DNA from: Chitinophaga sp. MM2321
GTDB taxonomy: Bacteria; Bacteroidota; Bacteroidia; Chitinophagales; Chitinophagaceae
DNA: 64,000 bases
Direction: 5' to 3'
Assembly (NCBI RefSeq): GCF_964033635.1
Contig: NZ_OZ035533.1
Coordinates: 3,720,001 to 3,784,000 of the forward strand
How positions within the stretch are numbered: position 1 is the first letter of the stretch; every line of letters starts with the position of its first letter. A program made the position numbers and the translations under genes. Of this stretch, positions 35,836-44,572 are shown in pieces. The notes under the pieces were generated by a model, which did not search any database, had not been told where the DNA came from, and was given only the letters and a program-made list of their open reading frames with translations.

Positions 35836-36543
35836 ATGTCAATGTCTGTCATCAAGGAACCCAAACTGATACACCGCGAATTTGAACTGGAGCGGGTGGT
35901 GTTATTCAGCGATGCTGTATTTGCCATTGCGATAACGCTGCTTATTATTGAGATCAGATTACCCAACATCCCTGATCACCTACCTCCCGATGGATATTAT
36001 ACGTTGATGAAACCCATGCTCTTTGCATTTCTTACTTTTGCGGCGAGCTTTATATTTATTGGTAACTTCTGGCTTCGTCATGTGCAGTTGTGCCGTTTTT
36101 TGCAGCATTATGACGAAGGGTTTATCAGGCGCAATCTTTTCTTCCTGTTCTTTATAGTGTCTTTTCCTTTCACTACTTCGGCCATGATGCATCTGACGGC
36201 TCATTTTATGTTACCGTTATTCCTGTATTGCTGCAACCTGGCTGGTTGTTTGGCAGGCTTATTCTGGATCAGCTATTACCTCTTCCAGCGCAGACCCTCC
36301 CTCACCATTCCGGGTTATCAAACTGAAAAAGAGCTGCTTTATCAGCGGTATAAATATAATTTTCTGACGATGGCCACCGGCTTCACCTGTATTGCCATGG
36401 TATATTTCATCTTTCCGGAAAATGCCATGATGCAGCGGTTGAGTTATTTCTTATTGCCGGCACTGGTATTATTCAACCATTTCCGCCTCCGCATAAAAAG
36501 GCGTAACACCCTTCGCCTCGTCCATATTGATAAAACCAGTTGA
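35836..36543 (+). CDS. TMEM175 family potassium channel-like protein
   Basis: A 235-residue membrane protein with six hydrophobic segments. The first helix carries the TMEM175 signature FSDAVFAIAITLLIIEIRLP (the F-S-D motif lines the pore in this family). Bacterial members form tetrameric K+ channels without a classical TVGYG filter. ATG 35836 (MSMSVIKEPK) is preferred over the in-frame TTG 35803. The next gene begins just downstream, so the two may be cotranscribed. Confidence 0.9.
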   Translation: MSMSVIKEPKLIHREFELERVVLFSDAVFAIAITLLIIEIRLPNIPDHLPPDGYYTLMKPMLFAFLTFAASFIFIGNFWLRHVQLCRFLQHYDEGFIRRNLFFLFFIVSFPFTTSAMMHLTAHFMLPLFLYCCNLAGCLAGLFWISYYLFQRRPSLTIPGYQTEKELLYQRYKYNFLTMATGFTCIAMVYFIFPENAMMQRLSYFLLPALVLFNHFRLRIKRRNTLRLVHIDKTS

Positions 36544-36554
36544 AACGTAGTGCT

Positions 36555-37598
36555 ATGATGGAAGTAGATAAAAGAGATGCGCAGTTGTTGCGCAATGCCA
36601 TTACTGAATGGCAGGGGGCCGGTCTTATCAGCGAAGAACAGGCAACCGGGCTGCACAAGACTTACACAATCAGAAGCGCCGACTGGCAAACCATCACCCT
36701 GTATATTTTCATTGCAGCAATTTCCTGCGGCCTGATGGCCTTTGGCTCGCTCGTACTGGATGAAAAATGGATTGAGATCATCCGCAAAAAGCTATCGCTT
36801 ACAGATAGCGTGATTTCCCTGCTTTTCGGAGCAGTCACCATCTTCCTCTGCTACCAGGGCTGGCGCAGAAAAAAAGGACAACCCGTTTTTTCATTGAACC
36901 GCGAATTGTTCTGGCTGCTGCCGGTACTGAGTACAGGCGTTACCGTAGTATACCTGGGTAAAAGTGTCAACTATTTTGATGGCAACTACGGTGCATTCTG
37001 GTTGCTGGCAACTCTCATTTACGGCGTACTATCACTCACGTTACAATCACGTTTATTATGGGTGGCTACACTGCTCTGCCTGATTCCTGCCTATGTAAAG
37101 CTGACATACTACCTCACGGATAACAGCGCCTATTTCCTTGGCATGAACCTCCCCTGCCGGATGGTTTTGCTGAGTGCTGTAATGATTTTGCTGGGATGGG
37201 CAGCACGCCGTACCCACATCTATCAACCGGTGAAAGATATTACCTGGAGTGGTGGCTGGCTGTTGCTGATGATTTCCGGCTGGCTCATTTCTATTTTCGG
37301 CAACTGCGGTACCTGGCAGGAATGGCAGGACCTACGGCAGGTTCACCTGCTGCTGTGGGTGTTTGTTTACAGTGCACAATGTATCGCGGTGCTGTTGCTT
37401 GGTATCCGGACAAAAGATAATTTATTACGGGATCTTGGTGTCATCTTTCTACTACTCGATCTATACACCCGGTATTTCGAATACCTGTGGGATCGTACCA
37501 ACAAAGGCATTTTCTTTACTATTCTGGCGCTCTCGTTCTGGTGGATCGGGAGCAGGATCGAACGCATGACCAGGATTACCAGGAATAAAAAAGATTAA
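36555..37598 (+). CDS. DUF2157 domain membrane protein
   Basis: A 347-residue protein: a soluble N-terminal helix pair of about 45 residues (LRNAITEWQGAGLISEEQATGL, the DUF2157 hallmark of a 'helix-turn, G-x-I-s-x-x-Q' region), then about nine membrane helices ending in FFTILALSFWWIGSRIER. Function of the family is unknown. ATG 36555 is chosen; a TTG at 36540 overlapping the previous stop would add five residues. The last ten codons and the stop lie inside a family I repeat arm, so the C-terminal MTRITRNKKD may derive from it. Confidence 0.87.
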   Translation: MMEVDKRDAQLLRNAITEWQGAGLISEEQATGLHKTYTIRSADWQTITLYIFIAAISCGLMAFGSLVLDEKWIEIIRKKLSLTDSVISLLFGAVTIFLCYQGWRRKKGQPVFSLNRELFWLLPVLSTGVTVVYLGKSVNYFDGNYGAFWLLATLIYGVLSLTLQSRLLWVATLLCLIPAYVKLTYYLTDNSAYFLGMNLPCRMVLLSAVMILLGWAARRTHIYQPVKDITWSGGWLLLMISGWLISIFGNCGTWQEWQDLRQVHLLLWVFVYSAQCIAVLLLGIRTKDNLLRDLGVIFLLLDLYTRYFEYLWDRTNKGIFFTILALSFWWIGSRIERMTRITRNKKD

Positions 37599-37679
37599 CC
37601 GGATGGGCGTTTTGTTGTTTAAAAATTTAAACAATAAAACGCCCATCCGGTTAATCTTTTAATCCTTTAATCTTGGTAC
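37568..37679. repeat. Long inverted repeat spanning the ends of two convergent genes (family I)
   Basis: Core arms 37589-37623 and 37626-37660 are reverse complements over 35 bases with one mismatch and a 2-base loop. Core words are AAAAGATTAACCGGATGGGC and GTTTTGTTGTTTAAA. Outward the similarity continues: GACCAGGATTA at 37568-37578 on the left and GTACCAAGATTAAAGGATT read in reverse at 37661-37679. The stop codons of both flanking genes (37596-37598 and 37667-37669) lie in the repeat. Confidence 0.88.
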
Positions 37680-38638
37680 TCTTTCACGGCTACATTATAT
37701 CTTCCGGTATCATGGAGACTCCAATCAAAATTGCCGGTGATCCAGGAATGTAGTACGGCCACATAGCGCAGCAATTCATAATCTTTTTCTGTACTGCTGA
37801 GTGGCAGCAGTTTTTCCAATGCTACGAATATCGCTACTTCCTCATTGTGCATGCGTGCCGCCTCATCTACAGCCTGTTGCAGGGTAGATTTATTGGCGTG
37901 CTGTAATACCAGCACGAGGTTGTGTACATCACCCTGTCGTGCTTCTTTATTACAGGAGAACAGGTCGTTGGCCCAGCAAACAATATTGTTACAGGCCAGC
38001 ACCATCCGCTTGAGGAGTGCATGTTGCAGCATTTCCTCCGGGAGGTAGATTTTTTCTATGATATCGATCGCTTCCACATCTGCGAAGAGCGCACCGGTAA
38101 AAGGGCGCATGCGTACGTAATCCGCTACGGTGGGCACGATACCGGCTTCCCTGTTTTCTGCTTCCCACAGGCAGGAATTGAAATAATCTTCCATGCTGCG
38201 AATAAAACGCAGGCGCCAGGCGGGGCTGCTGATAGCGCGCATACGCTCCCATATGCTGCTCAGTGCTGAAGGCAGTGGTCCTCCGTCTTTGGGTGTAACG
38301 TGTTTGTTGTAATGCAGGATGTCCATCAATCCTGCCATAATACTTTTCAGGTAGGCAGATTTTCTACCGGCAGCAGCTTCGTCGCATTGATCATCCAGGA
38401 TGAACAGCCAGGTATTAAAATCGGCTATCAGGCAAAGTTCATCGAGGGCAGCATCCGGAAACGCTCTGGCAGCAAGCCATGCAAAGCGGGCTTTGCTAAA
38501 ACGCGTCACCGCTTTTTCTGTGGTAAGGAGCCTGTAATGATTTACCCAATCGGTAATATGTTGCTGGGCTTCCTGTACATGATGATTGATACGGGAAGGA
38601 AACGGATACTGGATCCGGGGGAACAGGATCGTTGTCAT
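37667..38638 (-). CDS. Class I terpene synthase
   Basis: Cyclises a linear prenyl diphosphate in a Mg2+-dependent reaction. The 323-residue all-helical protein has the three class I motifs: D82-D83-Q-C-D86 (DDxxD) in FILDDQCDE; the NSE triad N224-D225-x2-S228-x3-E232 in [11 protein letters not shown]; and the C-terminal R313-Y314 pair that senses the diphosphate. This is the bacterial sesquiterpene/diterpene-cyclase type. Chain length and product cannot be read from sequence. The isopentenyl-diphosphate isomerase gene lies upstream on the same strand, 181 bases away. No P450 or prenyltransferase is adjacent. Confidence 0.93.
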   Translation of the reverse strand: MTTILFPRIQYPFPSRINHHVQEAQQHITDWVNHYRLLTTEKAVTRFSKARFAWLAARAFPDAALDELCLIADFNTWLFILDDQCDEAAAGRKSAYLKSIMAGLMDILHYNKHVTPKDGGPLPSALSSIWERMRAISSPAWRLRFIRSMEDYFNSCLWEAENREAGIVPTVADYVRMRPFTGALFADVEAIDIIEKIYLPEEMLQHALLKRMVLACNNIVCWANDLFSCNKEARQGDVHNLVLVLQHANKSTLQQAVDEAARMHNEEVAIFVALEKLLPLSSTEKDYELLRYVAVLHSWITGNFDWSLHDTGRYNVAVKEYQD

Positions 38639-38653
38639 GTTGTTTGTGGATTT

Positions 38654-38708
38654 AATAGTTAACTATTCGGGTTATAAAATGACATAGGTAAAACCGGGCG
38701 TTACCCGG
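38654..38708. promoter_or_regulatory. Palindrome and small hairpin between idi and the terpene synthase
   Basis: AATAGTTAACTATT (38654-38667) is a perfect 14-base palindrome 16 bases upstream of the terpene synthase ATG, operator-like. CCGGG-CGTTA-CCCGG (38694-38708), read on the minus strand, is followed by TTTT and could be a weak terminator or attenuator behind idi. The remaining gap shows nothing else. Confidence 0.33.
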
Positions 38709-38819
38709 AAAAATGCTGGCAGGTATAAGAGGTCCTGGCCAGACTAGGTGGCATAGTAAATCGTTAAATCAATACAATCCGGTTAACAGTAATTGCCGGC
38801 CAGCAAAAAAAGGGGCAGA

Positions 38820-39359
38820 TTACGCGCCAGCGACAATTACGGGCTTAATCAGATGTTGTAAAACTTTGGGTAATGCAAGGCGAAACCAGCTGGTAAACCT
38901 TGCCGGTTCCTGTTCCATTAATTCCAGTATCCGGTTGGCAGACAAATACCGGTAATCATTTACTTCCGATCTGTCGGGGTTTATTGTTCCATTGTAGGTC
39001 CCCATTAACACGTGGTCGTATTCGTGTTCGGTAAGACCATTATCAAATGCTGTCCTGTAAGTGAATGAGAATATTTCGTGCAGTGGACAATCGAATCCCA
39101 GCTCTTCCTGCAAACGGCGGTGTGCAGCGGCTTCTGTGGTTTCGCCGGGTACCTGGTGACTGCAACAGGCATTGGTCCACAAACCAGGGGAATGGTATTT
39201 ATCCAATGCCCTTTGTTGTAATAAAATATCACCGGCATCATTCATAATGAATACAGAAAAGGCCCGGTGCAATAAGCCTTTACGGTGTGCTTCCATTTTT
39301 TCCATTGTGCCAATAGCTACGTCGGATTCATTTACCAATATTACTTCGGGTAGATTCAT
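38820..39359 (-). CDS. idi: Isopentenyl-diphosphate delta-isomerase, type 1
   Basis: Interconverts IPP and DMAPP, balancing precursors for isoprenoids. The 179-residue Nudix-fold protein has VILVNESDVAIGTMEKMEAHRKGLLHRAFSVFI read as separate segments, the catalytic Cys region TNACCSHQVPGE, the Nudix-box-like RRLQEELGF and the metal-binding/catalytic Glu in TEHEYDHVL. Normal length. Being just upstream of a terpene synthase on the same strand suggests it feeds that enzyme. The -7 box lies unusually close to the start. Confidence 0.95.
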   Translation of the reverse strand: MNLPEVILVNESDVAIGTMEKMEAHRKGLLHRAFSVFIMNDAGDILLQQRALDKYHSPGLWTNACCSHQVPGETTEAAAHRRLQEELGFDCPLHEIFSFTYRTAFDNGLTEHEYDHVLMGTYNGTINPDRSEVNDYRYLSANRILELMEQEPARFTSWFRLALPKVLQHLIKPVIVAGA

Positions 39360-39366
39360 AGTATAA

Positions 39367-39374
39367 CAAAGATA
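39367..39374 (-). promoter_or_regulatory. Candidate -7 box of idi, suggesting a near-leaderless mRNA
   Basis: Minus strand reads TATCTTTG, exact TAnnTTTG, ending only eight bases before the idi ATG (39359). Transcription would begin at, or within about four bases of, the start codon. Confidence 0.4.
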
Positions 39375-39590
39375 TTTTAATTAACTTTTTGGCATGTAGA
39401 AAAAAGGATGAATGATATTAATATCCTTTCGCATAAGATTTCAATGGGCTGAGCGGTTAACCTTTTCACTTTAATGGCTATTGAAATAAATATACAATAA
39501 TAACGGATAAAATCTGCATTAAAATTGTCATGTTCCTGTAGCAAAAAAGACCGGATTCAGTTGATTTATATGAATCACATAAATCATTGG

Positions 39591-39598
39591 TATTTTTG
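39591..39598 (+). promoter_or_regulatory. Candidate -7 box of the methionine sulfoxide reductase gene
   Basis: TATTTTTG, exact TAnnTTTG, 18 bases before ATG 39617. This argues against the upstream in-frame TTG at 39587. Confidence 0.45.
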
Positions 39599-39616
39599 CA
39601 GGGAATACCGGATTTT

Positions 39617-40087
39617 ATGGCAGAAGACTTACACATTATACAAGGCGATAAGGCCACACAATATACATCACTGATCCCACAAATTAAAGGGTTGCTGGAA
39701 GGAGAATCCGACCTGATTGCTAATATGGCCAACGTATCTGCTGCGCTGAAAGAGCAGTTTGGCTGGTTCTGGGTGGGATTCTACCTGGTTAAAGCCGATG
39801 AACTTGTACTCGGCCCTTTTCAGGGGCCCGTTGCGTGTACCCGTATCCGTAGGAACAGGGGTGTTTGTGGAAGCAGCTGGGCACAGGCCACTACGCTCAT
39901 CGTACCGGATGTGGAAAAATTTCCGGGACATATTGCCTGCAGCAGTTTATCAAAATCTGAAATTGTTGTGCCCATTATCCGGGAAGGAGTGGTAAAAGCA
40001 ATACTGGATGCAGACAGTGAATACCTCGCCCATTTTGATGAAACAGATAAAAAATTCCTGGAAGAAATTGTGGCACTGATTATGTAG
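39617..40087 (+). CDS. Free methionine-(R)-sulfoxide reductase (GAF domain)
   Basis: A 156-residue single GAF-domain protein of the fRMsr family, which reduces free L-methionine-(R)-sulfoxide with thioredoxin. The three redox cysteines C74, C84 and C108 are present with the spacing of the E. coli enzyme: LGPFQGPVACTRI, then GVCGSSWAQ, then VPDVEKFPGHIACSS. SEIVVPI and LDADSE complete the pocket. The RRNRG replacing the usual PFGKG before the second Cys is a minor deviation. Cytoplasmic. Followed 78 bases later by the CpsB-like gene. Confidence 0.95.
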   Translation: MAEDLHIIQGDKATQYTSLIPQIKGLLEGESDLIANMANVSAALKEQFGWFWVGFYLVKADELVLGPFQGPVACTRIRRNRGVCGSSWAQATTLIVPDVEKFPGHIACSSLSKSEIVVPIIREGVVKAILDADSEYLAHFDETDKKFLEEIVALIM

Positions 40088-40165
40088 CAATAGGCGACAG
40101 CGAACGACATGAAAACTATCTATCCATCGCTTACTATAAATTGCTAACCATTAGAGAAACCTGCT

Positions 40166-40906
40166 ATGCTTTTTTTTCGCAACCGACATAAGGACGATAA
40201 CCAGCTTGCTCCTGTACTGGCATTCATGGAAACAGACATCCACTCACATCTGCTGCCCGCTATTGATGACGGCGTACAGGAAACTGCTACCGCTGTACAT
40301 TTTATTGAGCAACTGCATGCCATGGGGATCAAAAAAATTATCACTACCCCGCACGTTATGATGGACCGCTATCCCAATTCGGTGCAAACATTAACAGGGC
40401 CATATGAACAGGTAAGTGAAGCATTGACGGCAAAAAACATCAGCATTCCGTTTCAGTTTGCTGCAGAATATTATATGGATGAACAGTTTGAAGCACTGAT
40501 GCAACATCCGCTCCTTACCCTCACCGGCAACCTGGTATTGGTAGAGATCTCTTTTATGGCGGCACCACCACAGTTACATCAGTGGCTGTTTGAGCTGCAG
40601 GCGGGGGGCTATCAGCCGGTGCTTGCCCACCCGGAACGCTATGCCTATCTACATGCTGATATGGACACCTACAAGCAACTGAAAAGCCAGGGGTGTTTGT
40701 TGCAAGTAAATCTCCTTTCATTTACCGGTTACTACGGCAAGCATGTACAGCATATGGCGGAGAAACTACTGGACGCACAACTCGTGGACCTCATCGGCAC
40801 GGATCTGCATCATGAAAAACATATGCAGGCCATAATTGCTATTGGTAAAAATAAAAAGTTGCGGAACCTGTTGGAGAAATATCCTTTTCAGAATAGGCAA
40901 TTATAA
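40166..40906 (+). CDS. CpsB/YwqE-type PHP tyrosine-protein phosphatase
   Basis: A 246-residue PHP-fold metal-dependent phosphatase. Metal-binding motifs: TDIHSHLLPAIDDG near 29-42, TTPH then the DRYPN region near 67-75, LAHPERY near 153 and GTDLHHEKH near 210. Such proteins dephosphorylate the tyrosine autokinase (Wzc/BY-kinase) controlling capsule export; the matching kinase is at 55509..57905. The gene is on the plus strand, convergent with the polysaccharide locus end, so it is probably separately expressed but functionally part of it. Confidence 0.92.
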   Translation: MLFFRNRHKDDNQLAPVLAFMETDIHSHLLPAIDDGVQETATAVHFIEQLHAMGIKKIITTPHVMMDRYPNSVQTLTGPYEQVSEALTAKNISIPFQFAAEYYMDEQFEALMQHPLLTLTGNLVLVEISFMAAPPQLHQWLFELQAGGYQPVLAHPERYAYLHADMDTYKQLKSQGCLLQVNLLSFTGYYGKHVQHMAEKLLDAQLVDLIGTDLHHEKHMQAIIAIGKNKKLRNLLEKYPFQNRQL

Positions 40907-40924
40907 CAGGATATCTCCTGAATA

Positions 40925-42484
40925 CTATCTGACTAATACCAGGTTACCCAGTTCTTTACGTCCCTGTTTCTTACTATCAGTATAAGTAAGTACCCACACA
41001 TAACTTCCGGCCGGCTGCTGATTCCCGTCCCAGGCAGCCCGGGGGTCGTTACTTTGAAAGACAGGCGTTCCCCAGCGATTATACACCACCAGCCTGTATT
41101 GGCTGATGTCATCATGCACTTTTGCCCGGAATAGGTCATTCTTCCCATCGCCATTCGGACTGAATGCCGTAGGTACAAATACGGCGCAATCCCGCTGGTG
41201 TTTCAATATTTCAGCAGATCCCCGGACAAGGCAGTCATTTTTATCTTTCACCTGGAAATAATATCTCCCTACATCCAGCTGCTTCCATACACTATCCGGC
41301 TGCCAGTTACCCGGTTCCAGGCTATACGAGTAAGGGGTCGTTCCACCGGTTATGTCCAGTGCAATGCGGCCGTCTGTTGTTTCGTTGCAACTGATATCCT
41401 TTTTGCTGACGGCAGCGATCTGTAAAGGTGGAGGCTCTGTCAGTTGAATGTTTTGTATTTTATCTTCGCATCCATGATCATCTTTCACAACCACCGCATA
41501 ATTTCCGGGACGCAATGCCTTAAAAGTAGCGGTATAGCTGGGCTGGGGCGCATCATTTAAATAATAGCGGTATGGTGGCGCCCCACCGGTAGTATTGAGT
41601 ATAATTTTATTTTGTTCGTCACCATTGCAGGGCGATGATGATACCGTCACCTCATGCTGCAGTATTGTTTCTCTTATGGTTACCGCTGCTGTAGCCATGG
41701 CGCCATTGGCCCCGGTTACCATTACTTCATGATTGCCGGCTGGCAGGTTATTGATTTGATTGGTTGTTTGTCCGCCCGGCGCCCAATTGAAAGTATATGG
41801 TTCCGGACCTCCTAAAACGGCTACACTGGCGCTTCCAGTATTGGTTCCTTTACAGGTATTCTGCACGGTGAGTACAATTCGTGGAATCTCCCGGATAACC
41901 AGTGAAAGATTGTCTACCAACACTGCAGAAAATTTTCCATCAGTACAGCTGGAAGTGAAATAAGAACACAGGGAGATAAATTTATAATTCCTTGTGGCTG
42001 TAAATATGGCGGTATATCTTCTCCAGCCGGTATGAAAAAACAGATCGGATTTCCATAATATCTCATTTTTCCCTCCTATGGCATCACCTCCATATATTAT
42101 GAAAGCGCCATCACATATTTTGTTTCCGAAGTATACGGGAGGATACGCCAGGTCCATCGAAAATGAATATGTTTTGCCTGCGATAATTTCTTTACTGAGT
42201 TTTTGAGAGACCCCTTCTGCCCATTCACTACTGCTGATCATACCAATGTATGTATCCCCATCAGATGCAGGCTGTGATACACTACAACAGCCAGGTTGGA
42301 TATCCGGAGAATTATTGATAATATACCAGGAAGGAGGAGCAGCAGCGGCCCTTGGAGGTCCTTCCAGTGAAGGGTTTTTGATTTCAATATCCTGCGCAAA
42401 AAGATGGATATTAAATACGGTTACCAAAAAAAACGGCATAGTACAATGCACAATCCCCCTAAATAGGTTTCTCGCCATCATCAT
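40925..42484 (-). CDS. Secreted SprB-repeat protein with T9SS type B (gliding motility-associated) C-terminal domain
   Basis: A 519-residue surface or secreted protein. Signal peptide in the first about 30 residues (FLVTVFNIHLFAQ). Residues about 30-210 form a beta-rich jelly-roll-like domain (choice-of-anchor type, YKFISLCSYF). Then SprB-type repeats: GGPEPYTFNWAPGGQTTNQI, GGAPPYRYYLN and GGTTPYSYSLEPGNW, each with the G-G-x-x-P-Y-x-y pattern. The C-terminus is a T9SS type B domain: VPTAFSPNGDGKNDLF, YNRWGTPVF, WDGNQQPAGSYVWVL. Three ATG codons stand in a row at the start (42484, 42481, 42478). Lies beside, and on the same strand as, the polysaccharide locus. Confidence 0.92.
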   Translation of the reverse strand: MMMARNLFRGIVHCTMPFFLVTVFNIHLFAQDIEIKNPSLEGPPRAAAAPPSWYIINNSPDIQPGCCSVSQPASDGDTYIGMISSSEWAEGVSQKLSKEIIAGKTYSFSMDLAYPPVYFGNKICDGAFIIYGGDAIGGKNEILWKSDLFFHTGWRRYTAIFTATRNYKFISLCSYFTSSCTDGKFSAVLVDNLSLVIREIPRIVLTVQNTCKGTNTGSASVAVLGGPEPYTFNWAPGGQTTNQINNLPAGNHEVMVTGANGAMATAAVTIRETILQHEVTVSSSPCNGDEQNKIILNTTGGAPPYRYYLNDAPQPSYTATFKALRPGNYAVVVKDDHGCEDKIQNIQLTEPPPLQIAAVSKKDISCNETTDGRIALDITGGTTPYSYSLEPGNWQPDSVWKQLDVGRYYFQVKDKNDCLVRGSAEILKHQRDCAVFVPTAFSPNGDGKNDLFRAKVHDDISQYRLVVYNRWGTPVFQSNDPRAAWDGNQQPAGSYVWVLTYTDSKKQGRKELGNLVLVR

Positions 42485-42785
42485 AGAATAGTATAAGGAT
42501 AAATCTGCTAACGCTTAATATGCTACTAAGCTTCTGAAAAAGATACAATATATTTATTATAAATAATAATATTTATTTACATCTACTAATTAGATAAAAA
42601 TACATTTTATAATTTACACATTTAAATAGATTTTACAGATTATCTTATAGTAAACATGGAGTGAGGTAAGATATTACATGCCGACAGGAATACAGGGTGA
42701 CTGGTTGCGTTTCATAAAAGAACAGCAACGGCCTCCTGACCGGAGATCGTTGCTGTTAAGTAAATTAAGTAAAAATATTAGCCCG
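42485..42785. other. A/T-rich intergenic region between the T9SS protein and aminotransferase genes
   Basis: About 300 bases with no gene. It is A/T rich around 42540-42660, presumably the promoter region of the minus-strand T9SS gene; no exact TAnnTTTG box was seen. It holds the terminator at 42721-42757, which marks the 3' end of the polysaccharide operon. Confidence 0.6.
42721..42757 (-). terminator. Hairpin terminator at the end of the polysaccharide operon
   Basis: Arms AACAGCAACG (42721-42730) and CGTTGCTGTT (42748-42757) pair perfectly, with a smaller inner CTCC/GGAG pairing. On the minus strand CTTTTATG follows, a modest T run. It lies 29 bases after the aminotransferase stop. Confidence 0.72.
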
Positions 42786-43916
42786 CTAAGCCCATAAAGC
42801 TTTAACAATAGCAGTCGTAGCATGCAATTGCTGAGGGGTGAGATTAGAGCCACTGGGTAGGCACAAACCGTCTTCAAAAAGTTTTGCAGACACCCCGTTC
42901 ACATAAGCTGGTGCGCCGGAAAAAACCGGTTGCATATGCATGGGTTTCCATAATGGTCTTGATTCAATATTCTGTTTTTCCAATGCCAGCCGCACTGTTT
43001 CACGGCTGATACCACCGCTTTTCACAGGATCAATCAGCACGGTGCTTAACCACCTGTTACTGAAAGCACCTGCCTTTTCATCCACAAACTGCACCCCTGG
43101 TAATAAAGCCAGTTGCTCCTCGTAGTGCCGGTAATTGGCTCGTCGCTGCCTGACTCTCTCATCCAGGACTTCCATCTGACCCCTTCCTATACCGGCACAA
43201 ACATTACTCATCCTGTAATTATACCCTATCTGGCTATGCTCATAATGAGGCGCAGGATCACGGGCCTGGGTTGCCAGAAAACGGGCCTTTTCCATTGCAG
43301 CCTTATCACTGCCAACCAATGCACCACCACCACTGGTTGTTATTATTTTGTTCCCATTAAAGCTAAGAATACCAAAAGTGCCAAAGGTGCCGCAGGACTG
43401 GTCATTATAGGTTGATCCCAAGGCTTCCGCCGCATCTTCAATAACAGCGATGTCATATTTGTTGGCAATCGTAAGAATCTCCTCCATTTTTGCAGGCATC
43501 CCATACAAATGAACAGGAATAATAGCCTTCGGTTTTTTGCCTTTCGCTATCCGTTCCTGAATAGCTTGTTCCAGTAAAACAGGATCCATATTCCAGGTAT
43601 CCATTTCGCTATCAATAAAAACAGGTATAGCACCCAGATAAGCGATAGGATTAGCAGACGCAGAAAAAGTCATGCTCTGGCAAATAATTTCATCCCCTGC
43701 TTCCACACCTGCAAGAATTAATGCGAGATGTAAAGCGCCTGTACCTGACGACAATGCCGCAACATGCGAAGCACCGGTATACAGTTCCAGGTCCTTTTCA
43801 AAACCATCTACATTAGGACCCAAAGGTGCAATCCAGTTAGTATCGAATGCAGCTGTTACGTATTTCCTTTCACTTTCTCCCATATGTGGAGAGGAGAGCC
43901 ATATCTTTTCATTCAT
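42786..43916 (-). CDS. DegT/DnrJ/EryC1/StrS aminotransferase, PglE-like
   Basis: A 376-residue PLP-dependent sugar aminotransferase. Key features: IWLSSPHMGESERKYV start, AALSSGTGALHLAL (PLP phosphate loop), MTFSASANPIAYLGAIPVF, IEDAAEALGS (PLP-ring Asp) and the Schiff-base Lys in FNGNKIITTSGGGALV. This matches PglE-type enzymes that aminate UDP-4-keto-6-deoxy-GlcNAc in bacillosamine synthesis. It is adjacent to a PglD-like acetyltransferase and PglC-like transferase, and in the same operon as a PglF-like dehydratase, which supports this substrate. ATG 43916 (MNEKIW) is preferred over the TTG at 43925. Confidence 0.93.
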   Translation of the reverse strand: MNEKIWLSSPHMGESERKYVTAAFDTNWIAPLGPNVDGFEKDLELYTGASHVAALSSGTGALHLALILAGVEAGDEIICQSMTFSASANPIAYLGAIPVFIDSEMDTWNMDPVLLEQAIQERIAKGKKPKAIIPVHLYGMPAKMEEILTIANKYDIAVIEDAAEALGSTYNDQSCGTFGTFGILSFNGNKIITTSGGGALVGSDKAAMEKARFLATQARDPAPHYEHSQIGYNYRMSNVCAGIGRGQMEVLDERVRQRRANYRHYEEQLALLPGVQFVDEKAGAFSNRWLSTVLIDPVKSGGISRETVRLALEKQNIESRPLWKPMHMQPVFSGAPAYVNGVSAKLFEDGLCLPSGSNLTPQQLHATTAIVKALWA

Positions 43917-43930
43917 AATTGACAAATATT

Positions 43931-44551
43931 TTATTCCTGTGTATTATATTTTATTATTCTACCCGGATTACCAACTACTACACCATAATCAGGTACATCC
44001 TTTCTGATCACTGCACCGGCACCGATGGTACACCACCGGCCAATTTTTATTCCCTGAATAACAGTGGCACCAATACCCACATGCGTCCCCTCCCTTACCT
44101 GCACATTTCCGGCCAGTGCCACACCAGGGGAGATATGCACATAATCCTCCAGCAAACAATCATGATCAACCACTGCATTTGTATTGATGATAACATGCCT
44201 CCCTATCTGCACATGGCTGTTGACCGTTACACCGGCCATCACTACTGTTCCTTCGTCAATTGTACATCTGGGGGAAATGTTGGCAGCAGGATGTATAGCT
44301 TTCCCAAAAGTCACCTGTAATTCACTTGCAATTTTTTTCCGCACTCGGTTATTTCCGATAGATATAATCAGCTGCGCGGTGCCATTGACTTTAAGTGGGT
44401 CAAAACCAGCTACGGGATAGTCCAGTAAAGTGGTTACGCTCATACTATCATCAAATACGCCGCCGATTTCCATACCATTTGCTTCCAGTATTTCTATAAT
44501 AACTTTTCCATGCCCGCTGGCACCGTATATAAACGTTGCTGTGTATTTCAT
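43931..44551 (-). CDS. PglD/NeuD-like sugar O/N-acetyltransferase
   Basis: A 206-residue two-domain protein. The N-terminal Rossmann-like sugar-nucleotide site has IYGASGHGKVIIEILEANG; the C-terminal left-handed beta-helix has hexapeptide repeats with catalytic His in NAVVDHDCLLEDYVHISPG and the acetyl-CoA region GIGATVIQGIKIG. This is the PglD/NeuD family. Given its neighbours it most likely N-acetylates the 4-amino sugar made by the PglE-like enzyme, giving a UDP-di-N-acetylbacillosamine type donor (inference). Confidence 0.93.
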   Translation of the reverse strand: MKYTATFIYGASGHGKVIIEILEANGMEIGGVFDDSMSVTTLLDYPVAGFDPLKVNGTAQLIISIGNNRVRKKIASELQVTFGKAIHPAANISPRCTIDEGTVVMAGVTVNSHVQIGRHVIINTNAVVDHDCLLEDYVHISPGVALAGNVQVREGTHVGIGATVIQGIKIGRWCTIGAGAVIRKDVPDYGVVVGNPGRIIKYNTQE

Positions 44552-44572
44552 CAGTAGCCTGTTTTAGTACTA

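Noticed and set aside
8387..37679. The long inverted repeats as miniature transposons
   Set aside because: No target-site duplication was found around the two perfect copies (20586, 29003), there is no transposase in the window, and positions are tied to gene ends. Kept as a repeat family without a transposition claim.
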